Assembly: GCA_009193035.1 (NCBI GenBank)
Contig: SWDT01000133.1
Location: 62,001 to 126,000 of the forward strand
Source of the DNA: Halicephalobus mephisto
Lineage: Eukaryota; Nematoda; Chromadorea; Rhabditida; Panagrolaimidae
DNA length: 64,000 nt
Direction: 5' to 3'
The notes under the pieces were generated by a model. The model saw only the letters and a program-made list of their open reading frames with translations. It was not told the DNA's origin and did no database searches. The translations under genes were made by a program, and so were the position numbers. Positions 23,819 through 35,290 of the stretch are shown piece by piece. How positions within the stretch are numbered: position 1 is the first letter of the stretch; every line of letters begins with the position of its first letter.

Positions 23819-26800
23819 TGTCAGGAAATTTACATAAATCTAATCCATAATATGGTAGTTTTCGAAGATCCAGAAGAAGCTTCTGGAATCCTAAAAACGG
23901 ATGAGCAATGTTCGATTCAATTTATTTCTCGGAAAATAAAGAAGATTCAATTTTATAAAAAGCTAGGTGGTCTCTGGGGTCCTCAAATTACTCAATTTCT
24001 GAATTTCTGAGTTTCTAAATTTTTAAATTACTCAATTTCTGAATTTCTAAATTTCTGAATTTTTAAATTACTCAATTTTTAAAATTTTTGAATTTCTAGA
24101 TTTTTTGAATTTCTAAATTTTTTGAATTTCTAAATTTCTGAATTTCTAAATTTCTGAATTTTTACATTACTCAATTTTTAAAATTTTTGAATTTCTAAAT
24201 TTCCGAATTCCTAAATTTCTGAATTTCCGAATTTCTGAATTTCCAAATTTCCAAATTTCTAAATTTCTGAATTTCTAAATTTCTGAATTTCCAAATTACT
24301 CAATTTCTAAATTTCTAAATTTCTGAGTTTTTAAATTTCTGAATTTCTAAATTTTTACATTATTCAATTTCTAAATTTCCAAATTACTCAATTTCTAAAT
24401 TTTTGAATTTCTAAATTTCTGAATTATTTAATTTCTAAATTTCCAAATTTCTAAATTTTCTAATTTTTAAATTTTTGAACTTCTAAATTATTCAATTTTC
24501 TAAATTTCTGCAAGACAAATATAAACAATTCGAAAAATAATGAATTCAGGAATTTCAGAAGTCTTGTGAAATTTCAAATATTCTGTGAGGTAAATTCTGA
24601 ATAGATAATCTTTGAAAATTTAGGACGATTATAAAAAAATTTAAAAAACATATTTTTATCTAAAATCATTAAAAATAAAATTCCAAAAAAAAAATTTTTT
24701 AAATTTCCTCCCGACACGAATTTTTCATTTAAAAAAAAATAAAAAAATAAAAATTTTATATAAAAAATAAAAAAGTAAAAATTATTTAAAAAAAAATAAA
24801 AATTTTATTTAAAAAATAAAAAAGTAAAAATTATTTTAAAAAAAAATAAAAATTGTTTAAAAAAATAAAAGTAAAAATTAATTTAAAAAAAAATAAAAAT
24901 TATTTCAACACAGATTTTTTATTTTTAAAAATTTTTATATAAATAAATTAATTTTTTTTGAAAAGGAATTTTTAAAATTTCTCAAAATTTTCGGTTTAAA
25001 ACTGTTCCAAAATTTTCCACTGAATTCCAGAATATGCTAATTTTGCAAAAGTGGCATTTTTGGCATCTTACCAATGGTGACGAAACGGCCACGAAACAGA
25101 CTCTAGGAACTCGGCGAGAAAAAACCCGATGAAGTATCTGTTAGTTTTTTGAATTTCTGATTATTGTAAATTTCGGACTCGATTCCAGCTGAGGCAGGTA
25201 AAAGGAAATAGAAAAACGTTATTTATGGACGAAAAATAAATATAATGATATTTAATAATAAGTTATAAATTTTCATTTATTAGAATTTCGTCAAAGATCT
25301 TTAAACTTTTCCGAAAGTCTCTGAAATTCCGAAAATTTAAAAATTATCTAAAATGTTAGAAATTAAAAAATTTTTTAAAATATTAAAAATTTTTGAATTT
25401 TCTAAAATCTCAAAAATTTTTAAATTTTCTAAAATATTAAAACTTTTTAAATTTTCTAAAATATTAAAACTTTTAAAATTTTTTAAAATCTCAAAACTTT
25501 TTAAATTTTCTAAAATATTAAAAATTTTTAAATTTTTTAAAAATCTTCAGATTTCGAAATTTTTTATATAATTTTGAAAACTTCTAAAATCAAGATTTTT
25601 AAATTTTTTAAAACCTCAAAAAATTTTTAATTTTCTAAAATGTTAGAAATTTTTGAATTTTCATAATTAATAAAAAAATTTTGAATTTTTATAATTAATA
25701 AAAAATTATTAAAAAAACTAAAAGAATTTCAAAAAATTCCAGTTGAGAATCATTTGACCAAAAATTTTTTGATTGACAAGCAAAAATTTTTTTGATTGAA
25801 TTCTGACAGAAAAACAAATGTCTAACAACTTTGATTTTTTTCTTTAAAACAGATCAAGAATATTTTTTTCAATTTAAATTAATATTAATATCAATAATAA
25901 AATTTAAAATTAATATTAAATTCAAAATTAATAATAAAATTTAAAATTTAAATTTAAATTAATAATAAAATTTAAATTTGAAATAAATTTAAATTCAAAA
26001 TTAATAATAAAATTTAAAATTTAAATTAAATTCAAAATTAATAAAAAAATTTAAAATTTATATTTAAATTAATAAAAAAATTTAAATTAGTAGTAAAATT
26101 TAAAATAAATTAAAATTAATATTCAAAATTCTAGACGAAATTTAAAAAATGCAAAAAACTCTCGAGGACAGATTTCCGTCTCGCTCCATTTCTCGAGGAC
26201 CGAATTCAGGATGAGAAGTAGCGGATTCAATGAGGGTCTTCCCGGAGGCATTTGGATCGAAATAAAATGAATTTTCGAATAAAATTGAAAAAGTGCCAAA
26301 AAGTGACCACGAAAGAAATTTCGAAGTATTTTTTAAAATTAATTCAAATTCCAAAAAAATGTTATTTTTTATTTTTCGAAAAAAATCAAAAAAATTAAAA
26401 TAATTTAAAATAAAAAAAATAATTTTTTATTTTTCAAAAAAAATCAAAGAAATTTAAAATAATTAATTTTTAATTTTCGAAAAAAATTTAAAATTAAATA
26501 TTTTTAAAAACCATTTATTTTTAAATTTGTGTAATTTTAAAAAATATTTGAATAAAAATTTCCTGGATATTTTATAAACATCCGGGACACGAAGATTCAG
26601 ATGGTTCAAAAAACACACTGTTGTGAAAATTAGAAACGGAAGTTATTAAAAATTGTCCCGAAACGAATTTTTAAAAATTTTTTAAAATCGAAGATCAAAA
26701 TACTACGAAAACCGGAAATAAACATTCATAGAATATCGTCGAGTAGATTTCCGACTTTTTTAAAAAGTCTAAAATTCAAAGTTTCAGATTACAGTATTTT

Positions 26801-29800
26801 AAAAAATTATTAAAAAATTTTTAATAAAAATTTCCGAATTTTTTAAAAATTAAAAAAATTGAAATTTAAATGTTTTCAGATTACTATATTTTAAAAAAAT
26901 TAAAATTAAAAAAGTTCGAAATTTAAAATTTTTGATGTTTTCAGATTACTGTATTTTAAAAATTAAAATTACTTAGAAATTTTTTTAAATTTTAATTCTA
27001 AAATTTTTAAAAAATTTAAATGTTTTCAGATTACTGTATTTTAAAAAAATTAAAAATTTATTAAAATTCTTTTAGTTTTAATTTTAAAATTTTAAATATT
27101 TTCAGATTACTGTATTTTAAAAAAATTCTTTTAATTTTAATTTTAAAACTTGAAAAAGTTCAAAATTTATAAATTTTGATGTTTGTTCCAAAATTCCACG
27201 AGATTTTAGAAAATTCTCAATTTCGAAAAAAATTAAAAAAAACCAAAAACATAACAAAAAATTCGAAATATAATATTTTTTAATAAATTTAAAAAAATAC
27301 TGTAATATTTTCGAAAATAAAAATTAATTTATAAATATTTTCACAAATAAAATCATTTATTTTCGAAATTTTTAATTTTTTTAAAAATAAAAAATAATTT
27401 TTAATTTTTTTGATTTTTTAAAAATTTTATTTAATTTTAACTTTTTTTGAAAATTTTCAAATTTTAAAACAATTTCGAAAAATTTTTATTTTCCAAACTG
27501 CCAGCGGCATCAAAAAGCTTATCTCTGTATTATTTTTCGACCAGATGGAACTAAAGATTTTTTTGAGTGCTTGTTCGAACGTCTTTACATCATCGAAATC
27601 ACACTGTTGTAAAGATTAAAAATAAGTGTTTTTATAAAAATGTCTCAAGATGTTTTTCAAGTTTTTAAGAAAATTGAGATTTTTAAAGATATTTGAAATT
27701 AAAAAACATTTTTAAAAATTTTAAATTTTTAGAGATATTTAAAATTAAAATATTTGTAAAAAAATTAAAATTTTTTGAATTTTTAGAGATATTTAAAATT
27801 AAAAAAATATTTTTAAAAACTATAAATTTCTGAATTTTTAGAGATATTTGAAATTAAAATATTTGAAAAAAAAATTAAAATTTTTTGAATTTTTAGAGAT
27901 ATTTGAAATTAAAAAAATATCTTTAAAAACTTTAAATTTTTGAATTTTTAATATCTCTAAAAATTAAAAAAATGTTTTTTAAAAAATTAAAATTTTTAAA
28001 GATATTTAAAATTAAAAAAATATTTTTAAAAACTTTAAATTTTTGTATTTTTAGAGGTCTTAAAAAAATAAAATTTTTTATAACATCTTATAAAATTACA
28101 TGACAATTTTTGAATGTTCAAAAATTTTAAATTTATTTGATTTTAAAAATTCTAACAATCTTCAAAAATTCTAAAAATTTTAGGATCTTCAATTGGATTT
28201 TAGAAGATCCCAAAAAAATTCTGAGATGGTTTAAGACGTTTCCCAAATTTTGAACAAATCCCAAAAATTCCCACGATATCCTAAAATCCTCCAGAAGCTC
28301 TTCTAAGATTCTTAAAAGTTTATTTTTTTACTAAATTGTAAAATTAAAAAAAATAATTACAAAAAAAGTAAAAATAAAAATAATTTTAAAAAAATTAAAA
28401 AATTAAAGTAATTAAAAAAAAATCAAAAAATTAAAATTAAAATAATTTTAAAAAAATTAAAAAATAAAAATAATTAAAAAAAAATCAAAAATTAAAAATA
28501 ATTTTAAAAAAATTAAAAAATTAAAAAATTAAAATAATTTTAAAAAAATTAAAAATATTATAAAAAATTTTTTTTTTAATTTTAAAAATAAAATTGCTTT
28601 TCTAATTTATAAAATCATTTAAAAATTTTCAAAGGTTTTTATTTTTTAAGTGTGGGAATTTTGAATTTAAAAAATAACTTTTTTCTAGTTCCGGAAAATT
28701 AACATTTTTAAGGAAGTGATTTGTCTTCTTTAACTTCGAAAGCCGTAAAAACAAAATACAAAAAGAGATTAAAAATAAAAAATGAGAAACAAAAACAAAA
28801 TTCAATTTTTTCAGTTTCGAAATTTACTCAAAAAATTTAAAATTTAAATACTTTTATTAATTTTTCGAAATCTAAGAATTTTTAAAACATTTTTATTAAT
28901 TTTTTCAAAGATTTGATTAAAATTAAAAATTAAAGATGTAAATTTTTAATTTTTAAAAATGTTTAAAAAATGAAAATTTTTATTTTTTAAAAAAATGTTT
29001 AAAAAATGTAAATTTTTAATTTTTAAAAATGTTTAAAAAATGTAAATTTTTATTTTTTAAAAAAGTGTTTAAAAATAGAGATTTTTATTTTAAAAAGTAT
29101 TTAAAAATAAAGATTTTTATTTTTTTTAAATGTTTAAAAAATGAAAATTTTTATTTTAAAAAGTATTTAAGAAAATTTTTTACTTTAAAAAGTGTTTAAA
29201 AAAAAGATTTTTGTTTTTTAAAGAAATGTTTAAAAATAAAGATTTTAAAAAATAAAGATTTTTATTTTAAAAAGTATTTAAGAAAATTTTTTTTAAAAGT
29301 GTTTAAAAATAAATTTTTATTTTTTAAAAAAGTGTTTTAAAAAAAGATTTTTATTCTAAAAAGTATTTAAAAAAATTTTTTACTTTAAAAAGTGTTTAAA
29401 AAAAGATTTTTATTTTTTAAAAAAGTGTTTAAAAATAAAGATTTTAAAAAATAGAGATTTTTATTTTAAAAAGTGTTTAAAAAGATTTTTATTTTTTAAA
29501 AGTGTTTTAAAAAAATTTTTATTTAAAAGAGTTTAAAAAATGAGAATTGTTCAAATGAAAACATTCGAGATCCGTTAAATGTCCACAAAATGAAAACATT
29601 ATGATTCAAAAATTGGACTCGAGACGACGGGACTTGATAACTGGCCTGATTCCGTCCATTGGTCCACGAACGGCAGCTGTCCAAAGTGTGAAGATGATGA
29701 ATGAGTGTACTTCGTTTTTAATCCTTTATTAACTAAAAAAATAAATGTTGAAAAAAATATTTAAATTTTTAAATTCAAAATTTCTAAAATCGTAAAAATT

Positions 29801-29956
29801 TCAAAACGCATAAATTCGAATCTCAAAAATTTCCAAATTTTTATAAAAAATCAAATATTTTTAAAATAATTTTTTTTTAATTATGAGGGAAAAATTTTTA
29901 TCAAAAAAATTAAACAAAAAAATAATACGAAAGCAAATTAAAAAAGTGATACTTGT
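23819..29956. other. 6.1 kb gene-free, very AT-rich region
   Basis: No protein-coding exon or RNA gene could be supported. Contents: simple repeats of the AATTTCTAAATTTCTG type (24000-24510), A/T runs (24640-24960), a less AT-biased patch at 25020-25215 that may be the receptor-gene upstream region, AATTAATAATAAAATTT repeats (25870-26130), units with TTCAGATTACTGTATTTT at about 70-90-bp spacing (26780-27120), TTTTAGAGATATTTGAAATTAAAA units (27660-28060), and TGTTTAAAAAATGTAAATTTTTATTTT units (28950-29540). A non-repetitive patch at 29625-29720 has no recognised function. Confidence 0.5.
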
Positions 29957-30115
29957 CTGTTGTATAATCTCCCTCTAATTTGGAAAAAATTATGTAAATT
30001 TTCAACTCAAAAAGTTTTTCGCAATTCTGATCCTATTCGAACTAATTGTGACGACGATTCTCTCGAATGTACTGTAATTCCACTACAAACATGGAATAGA
30101 AGTCGTTCGGAAAAA
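29957..30115. repeat. 159-bp direct repeat, copy A
   Basis: Starts CTGTTGTATAATCTCCCTC and ends TCGTTCGGAAAAA. Copy B at 30605-30763 has the same 159-bp length and about 7 mismatches by hand count. Both copies keep one plus-strand frame open (LPLIWKKLCKF..WNRSRSEK), so this may be an old exon or transposon coding fragment. The protein was not recognised. Confidence 0.8.
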
Positions 30116-30218
30116 TTAGCACTTTATCGAACGTTTTCAAAGCAATTACAATATTGGATTTACAACATTATACACTCAAGCTTGGACTCCTCTATTGTTC
30201 GCGCATCTTAACCTTTCT

Positions 30219-30451
30219 GATCATCTCCAGGGAATTCTTCTCTTACTAGGATCATCTTCAAGGAATTCTTCTTTTACTAGGATCATCTTTAGGGAATTCT
30301 TCTCTTACTATAATCATCTTCAGGGAATTCTTCTCTTACTATAATCATCTTCAGAGAATTCTTCTCTTACTAGAATCATCTTCAGGGAATTTTTCTCTTA
30401 CTATAATCATCTCCAGGGAATTATTCCTCTTACTAGGATCATCTTTTCGGT
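30219..30451. repeat. 31-bp tandem array, about 7 copies
   Basis: Units of the form TCATCTTCAGGGAATTCTTC plus TCTTACTATAA repeat at 31-bp spacing between the two 159-bp direct repeats. Confidence 0.9.
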
Positions 30452-30604
30452 CCTTCTAACCTCGCTTCTTTCTTTTATGAGTGCATCTTAGCCGCTTGTA
30501 GTCAGATTGCGGTTGGCAAGGCCTGGATCTGCAGTCTTCGGTCGGGAACCGAATCCGAGTCTCGTAACTTTGCAGTCACGTATACTACCATTGTACTACC
30601 GAAG
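30452..30604 (-). mobile_element. tRNA-derived SINE-like element, diverged relative
   Basis: The minus strand has a tRNA-like head at 30604-30535. CTTCGGT and ACCGAAG form a perfect 7-bp acceptor-type pair. TAGTACAATGG resembles box A and GGATTCGGTTCC resembles box B. The body after the head resembles the SINEs at 38738 and 53296 only partly. It abuts copy B of the 159-bp repeat. The anticodon loop is 6 or 8 nt depending on pairing, so it is not read as a functional tRNA. Confidence 0.6.
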
Positions 30605-30763
30605 CTGTTGTATAATCTCCCTCTAATTTGGAAAAAATTATGTAAATTTTCAACTCAAAAAGTTTTTCGCGATTCTGATCCCATTCGAACTAATTGTGAC
30701 GACGATCCTCTCGAATGTACTGTAATTCGACGACAAACATGGAATCGAAGTCGTTCAGAAAAA
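30605..30763. repeat. 159-bp direct repeat, copy B
   Basis: Second copy of the 29957-30115 repeat, ending directly against the first recognisable remnant of the SLC26 pseudogene (IPTKF codons from 30763). The head-to-tail pair encloses the 31-bp array and the SINE-like element. Confidence 0.8.
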
Positions 30764-30945
30764 TACCTACCAAGTTTGGTTTAATTTTTTATGGAAATTA
30801 TTAAATTTTATAAATTCCAGATTACCCTTTGCCTACAGTGCCAAAAATGAATAAAATCAAAAATATCATTTTTGATGTCATTACAATTGTAATAGTTACG
30901 TATACGGTAACTTTTAGTGTTGTGAAATTGTTTGAAAAAACATGG

Positions 30946-31167
30946 TGTAAGGGATTCTGGCCTCATCCCTTAATTGACAATTGTTAACTGGTCGCTTTAT
31001 TCCAGCAATCAACAATACAAAGTAATTAACAACAACTCTTCGCGACTTCGTCCGGTTCTCTGTCGTCACTCCTGTGTTCCTCTGATTCTGTCTGTCCTTT
31101 GGCGTAAAAATTGAGTTCCTGCATCTCCAGGATTTTCGTGTTAAGATTCTTCTCGTTTTCTGTGACA
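30946..31167. mobile_element. Probable solo LTR with CATGG target duplication
   Basis: A 222-bp segment starting TGTAAGGGATT and ending CTGTGACA (TGT..ACA ends) is flanked on both sides by CATGG (30941-30945 and 31168-31172). It interrupts the SLC26 coding sequence between the FEK and following KVTSAQ codons. No internal retroelement region is present, consistent with LTR-LTR recombination. The superfamily was not determined. Confidence 0.75.
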
Positions 31168-31501
31168 CATGGATAAAGTTACTTCTGCTCAGATTTGTTC
31201 ATTTTTCAATGTTATTTCGTTTATATAATTTATTCAGGAAATCCAAGCTTTATCCGTGTGTCAATTAGGGACTTCTTTTATGCTTTGTCATCCGTCTTCG
31301 GCAAGTTTATCCAGAACAACAATCAATGAACAAATCGGAGCCAAATCGCAGGTGATTTTTAACTTTTTTAAATTATAAGCATTTCTAATTTCAATTATTC
31401 AGTTTTATTTCTGCTTGGATAATCCTGATCATCATTCTCTGGATTACCCTGTTCGTTGAACAACTTCCAATGTATATTCTTGTTTCAATAATTTTGGTAA
31501 C

Positions 31502-31640
31502 CTTAAGGTCCATGTTGACTAACTTTGGTAATCGTAAGATCCATGTTAATTAATCTTGATAGCTTTAATATCCATGTTGATTAATTTTGGTAGCCTTAAT
31601 ATCCATGTTGATTAATCTTGGTAGCCTTGAGATCCATGTT
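31502..31640. repeat. 31-bp tandem array inside a former SLC26 exon
   Basis: TCCATGTT occurs at 31509, 31540, 31571, 31602 and 31633, exactly 31 bp apart. The unit derives from the codons for VALRSML of the transporter, so the coding sequence itself was multiplied. Because 31 is not a multiple of 3 the frame is destroyed. Confidence 0.9.
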
Positions 31641-32153
31641 GATGAAAGTCACACAACTACCTTCATTGTGGAAGACTTCGAAATATGATTTTGTAAGTTT
31701 GTATTTATATTTTTATTGCTTATTGTACTTTGCAGATGATCTGGCTTGTGAGTTTCCTCGGGACAGTACTGTGGGATGTCAGTCAAGGCTTAGTGATTGG
31801 TATCGTGTTTTTTTTGTTAACCATTGTCATCAGAACACAGAAACCAGAGACCAGAGACCTTCAGTCCGGGTCAGATGGAAGAAACTGAATTGTTCAAAAA
31901 TTCTCAAAGATTTGCAGATGCTATGGATAGTTCTTCAGAAACAATCTTCAGGTAATTATTTTTTAAATTTATACATTTACTATTGACTAGTTCAGATTCG
32001 AAGCTCTTTTTTTCGTTAACTGCGATAACTTCAAATTCAAGGTTCAGAAAATTAGAAAACAAGATTTTGAAAAAAATTTTTATCCTGGATGCTAGTCCTA
32101 TTGTTGATCTCGAAAAACTGGGCGAGACTACTCTGAAGGAATTATCAGGAGAT

Positions 32154-32342
32154 TTGTTGAAAGATGACATCACTTTGTTAAAAGATGACGTTACTTTGTT
32201 GAAAAATGACGTTACTTTGTTGAGAAATGACGTCACTTTGTTGAAAAATGACATCACTTTATTGAAAAATGACGTTACTTTGTTGAAAAATGACGTCACT
32301 TTGTTGAAAAATGATATCACTTTGTTGAAAGATGACGTCACT
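32154..32342 (+). repeat. 21-bp in-frame tandem expansion in the STAS domain
   Basis: Nine head-to-tail copies of a 21-bp unit encode LLK(D/N)D(V/I)T, with one LLRNDVT, inserted just before LLIASANDPF. SLC26 proteins normally have a single such segment here. Confidence 0.95.
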
Positions 32343-32581
32343 TTGTTGATTGCAAGTGCCAATGATCCGTTTATGGAGATTTGTCAAATTTTCAATGTTT
32401 TCGACAAAATTCCGAAAAATCAATTTTTCGAAAGTGTTTTTGATACTGTAGTATATGTGGACAAAAAAATTGGTTGTTATATGGTCAAAGTGGAATCATT
32501 GCGTTTTTCGATGGCTTCAGAACCTGAGGCATTTTAAAGTTTTCTAATTGTAATTTTTTAAAAATAAAATTGTGAAAGTTT

Positions 32582-32790
32582 CAAAGAGTCCCAAGTTCGA
32601 CTCCCGGTGCCAGCAGATCCACCCGAACCCAGGGGGTTAAAAAATTCAGGGTAGTGACGTAACGAATCACGGGTTCTCTTAACTATAAGCCCCATTCTCA
32701 GAATCCCTACAGTAACGGTCCATTGGGATTCAGAATCAGGACAGGACGACAGCCAAATCAGACGGGGACTCAACTCTGACTCTAGTCCGA
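32582..32790 (+). mobile_element. Possible truncated tRNA-derived repeat
   Basis: AGTTCGACTCCCGGTGCCAGC matches a T-arm/box B followed by a tRNA-like 3' end. Unrelated GC-richer sequence and an A-rich tail follow. No box A or acceptor partner is visible upstream, so at most a 5'-truncated SINE. Low confidence. Confidence 0.3.
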
Positions 32791-33169
32791 AAAAATTGTA
32801 AAAAAAAATTGAAAGTTTAAATTTTAAAATTATGATTATAGTTGTATTTTTACATTGAAAGATGAAATTGAAGCATGTGTCTTTCGTGTTTCGAGAACCT
32901 CAAATGAGATAACAGAAACGATAAAGTTGAATTCTTCTATAAATGGATCAATTTGAGAAAAAGTAACGTTTTCTTTTTTGTTTTGTTGTTTTTCTAACGT
33001 TTCAGCTGTAAAAAAATAGAAAAAAATCACTTTCTGTTTTATCAAAGTTCAAGGTCAAAATTGAAATTTAATTTTTTATGTGAAGACATTTTTTAATTTC
33101 AAAAACTTGTTATTTAAACTAATCGTTTTAACTTGATATCTAGCTTCGTTTTATAAAAATTTACAATTA

Positions 33170-33655
33170 GATTTTGAGATCAAAGTTCGAAATCAAAGTT
33201 GATTATCAGGGTTTGAAGTCGAATTTCGAAATCAAAGTTGATTATTAAAGTTTGAAATCGAAGTTCGAAATCAAAGTTGGTTATCAAAGTTTGAAGTCGA
33301 AATTCGAAATCAAAGTTAGTCATTAGATTTTGAGATCGAAGTTCGAAATCAAAGTTGATTATCAGGATTTAGAAATCGAAGTTCGAAATCAAAGTTGATT
33401 ATCAGGATTTAGAAATCGAAGTTCGAAATCAAAGTTGATTATCAAGGTTTAAAGTCGAAGTTCGAAATTAAAGTTGATTATTAAAGTTTGAAATCGAAGT
33501 TCGAAATCAAAATTGGTTATTAAAGTTTAAAGTCGAAGTTCGAAATCAAAGTTGGTTATCAAAGTTTGAAGTCGAAGTTCGAAATCAAAGTTGATTATCA
33601 GATTTTGATATCGAAGTTCGAAATCAAAGTTGACAATCAGAGTTTGAGGTCGAGG
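33170..33655. repeat. About 39-bp tandem array, about 12 copies
   Basis: GAAGTTCGAAATCAAAGTTG followed by ATTATCA(G/A)RGTTTRAA repeats at 38-40 bp spacing (for example 33186, 33224, 33264). Confidence 0.85.
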
Positions 33656-34699
33656 TCAAATTTTGAACATTTTGCATAAAGACACAATTTGAAGGTTGTG
33701 ATTGTATTCCAAAAATTCAGATGCTTTCAAATTATTGAGTTGAAAAAAACAAATTTTTGAAATAAAAAAATTCATAACTATTGTCGAAACACGAAAAATT
33801 TTAATTTTGATTCTGACCTCGGACTTTGATTGTCAACTTTGATAAAAATAAAAGAGATCAAAAACCAGATTTATCTGGTGAACTTTTTCGTTCTGAATAC
33901 GATCGTCAGTTGATTTATTAGAATACTTTCAAAAAATATTTTTTAAAACCGCACGCATTTTTTTGATTTTCATTCATTTTGCATAAATACCTAAATAGTC
34001 AAAGATTACTGTAGTTTGGAGTTTCTGAAAAAATTTGATGAATTAATTTTGAATAAAATTTATCATTTTACTGTAAATGACGAAAACGATAAGAAAGTAC
34101 AATTGAGATAAATTTTTGATCTCTATGTTCTTCCGTGCTTTTTGCAAGTCTGGAGATATCTTTGCTTATCTTAAAAAACATTTCCGATCCCCAATTATCT
34201 TTACAATTTCCGTTAACATTTTTAAAATTAAAAATTTTCATTTTAAGATTTTTAAAATTAAAAATTTTCGTTTTAAGATTTTTAAGATTTTCTAAATTTA
34301 AAATTTTTAAAATTTTCTAAATTAAAAATTTTAAAGATTTTCTAAATTCACAATTTTTATAATTTTAAAAATTTAGAAATTTAAAATTTCTGTTTTAATA
34401 TTTTAAAATTTTTTTAAATTAAAAATTTTTCACTTAATTTTGAAGTTTTTAGAATTTTAGAAATTTTTAAATATTTTAAATTTAAAAAAAGTTTTTTCAC
34501 AACGAAATTATAAATTTTTAATTTTATTTAATTTGAAATTTTAGGAATTTTATAATAAAGAAATCTCTAATTTAATGTTTTTTTAAACTGGAAATTTCCG
34601 TTTTAGGATTTTTAAATAAGAAATTTTTCCACAAGAATATCTAACTTTATTTTTGATTTTTTTAAGAATTTTCATTTCGAAATTTTTTACCTAAAAGCT

Positions 34700-35290
34700 C
34701 TTTTACGACGAAATTTTAATTTTTTTTAAATTTAATTTTTTTCAATTATTATCTCCAGATATCCTTTGGGATAAGCTTTGATTGTTGAGGAATTGTTTTT
34801 GAGGGAAATTTCTAAAATAAAATATATTTCGTTTCGAGATTTCTTGTCCGAAATTGGTCTCATGACGAAAATGCCATTTTTATTTTTTTACTTTGTTGGT
34901 TTTCTGATCATTATCCTGAGATATCCCTCCAGATAAGCTTTGATCGTTGAGGAATAGTCTTGAAGGGAAATTTCTAAAGCAAAATATTTTTCGTTTTGAG
35001 ATTTCTTGTCTAACATTGGTCTCATGACGAGGTTTTTCATTTTTTAAGTTTCTTTCTAACTTTGAATTGTGATCTGAAATATCCCTCCAGATAAGCTTTG
35101 ATTGTTGAGGAATAGTCTTGAAGGGAAATTTCTAAAATGAAATGTTTTTCGTTTCGAGATTTCTTGTCCGAAATCGGTCTCATGACGAAAATGCCATTTT
35201 TATTTTTTTATTTTGTTGATTTTCTGATCATTATCTCGAGATATCCCTCCAGATAGGCTTTGATTGTTAAGGAATAGTCTCGACAAAAAC
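34700..35290. repeat. 161-bp tandem array, 3-4 copies
   Basis: ATATCCCTCCAGATAAGCTT and its variants start at 34758, 34919, 35080 and 35241, each 161 bp apart. Each unit also carries TTTCGAGATTTCTTGTC and GGTCTCATGACGA. Confidence 0.9.

Larger units (their letters stand above)
30763..32537 (+). pseudogene. Decayed SLC26/SulP anion transporter (3' half)
   Basis: SLC26 transporters exchange sulfate, chloride and related anions. Remnant exons follow family order: about 30763-30778 (IPTKF), 30821-30945 resuming 31168 (LPTVPKMNKIKN.., TYTVTFSVVKLFEK), 31238-31351 (CHPSSASLSRTTINEQIGA), 31403-31692 (transmembrane, VALRSM..LWKTSKYDF), 31736-31951 (SFLGTVLWDVSQGLVIGIV, VIRTQKP) and 31996-32537 (STAS: FEALFFVNCDNF, FILDASPIVDLEKLG, LIASANDPFMEICQ). 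Lesions: a solo LTR in an exon, a donor reading CAG/ATTTGT instead of CAG/GT, a phase mismatch into 31403, a frame-breaking 31-bp array, a frameshift near 31875-31890 and another at the A7 run near 32070. N-terminal exons were not found. Some frame breaks could be sequencing errors, but not all. Confidence 0.85.

Noticed and set aside
29960..30211. Independent 83-residue gene
   Set aside because: Most of it is the 159-bp direct repeat; no start context, no family, and the end is unrelated sequence. Kept as a repeat only.
30914..31168. Minus-strand 84-residue coding sequence
   Set aside because: Lies almost entirely in the solo LTR.
31904..32362. Minus-strand repeat protein opposite the STAS expansion
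   Set aside because: It is the reverse complement of the 21-bp repeat; the plus strand gives real SLC26 STAS sequence on both sides.
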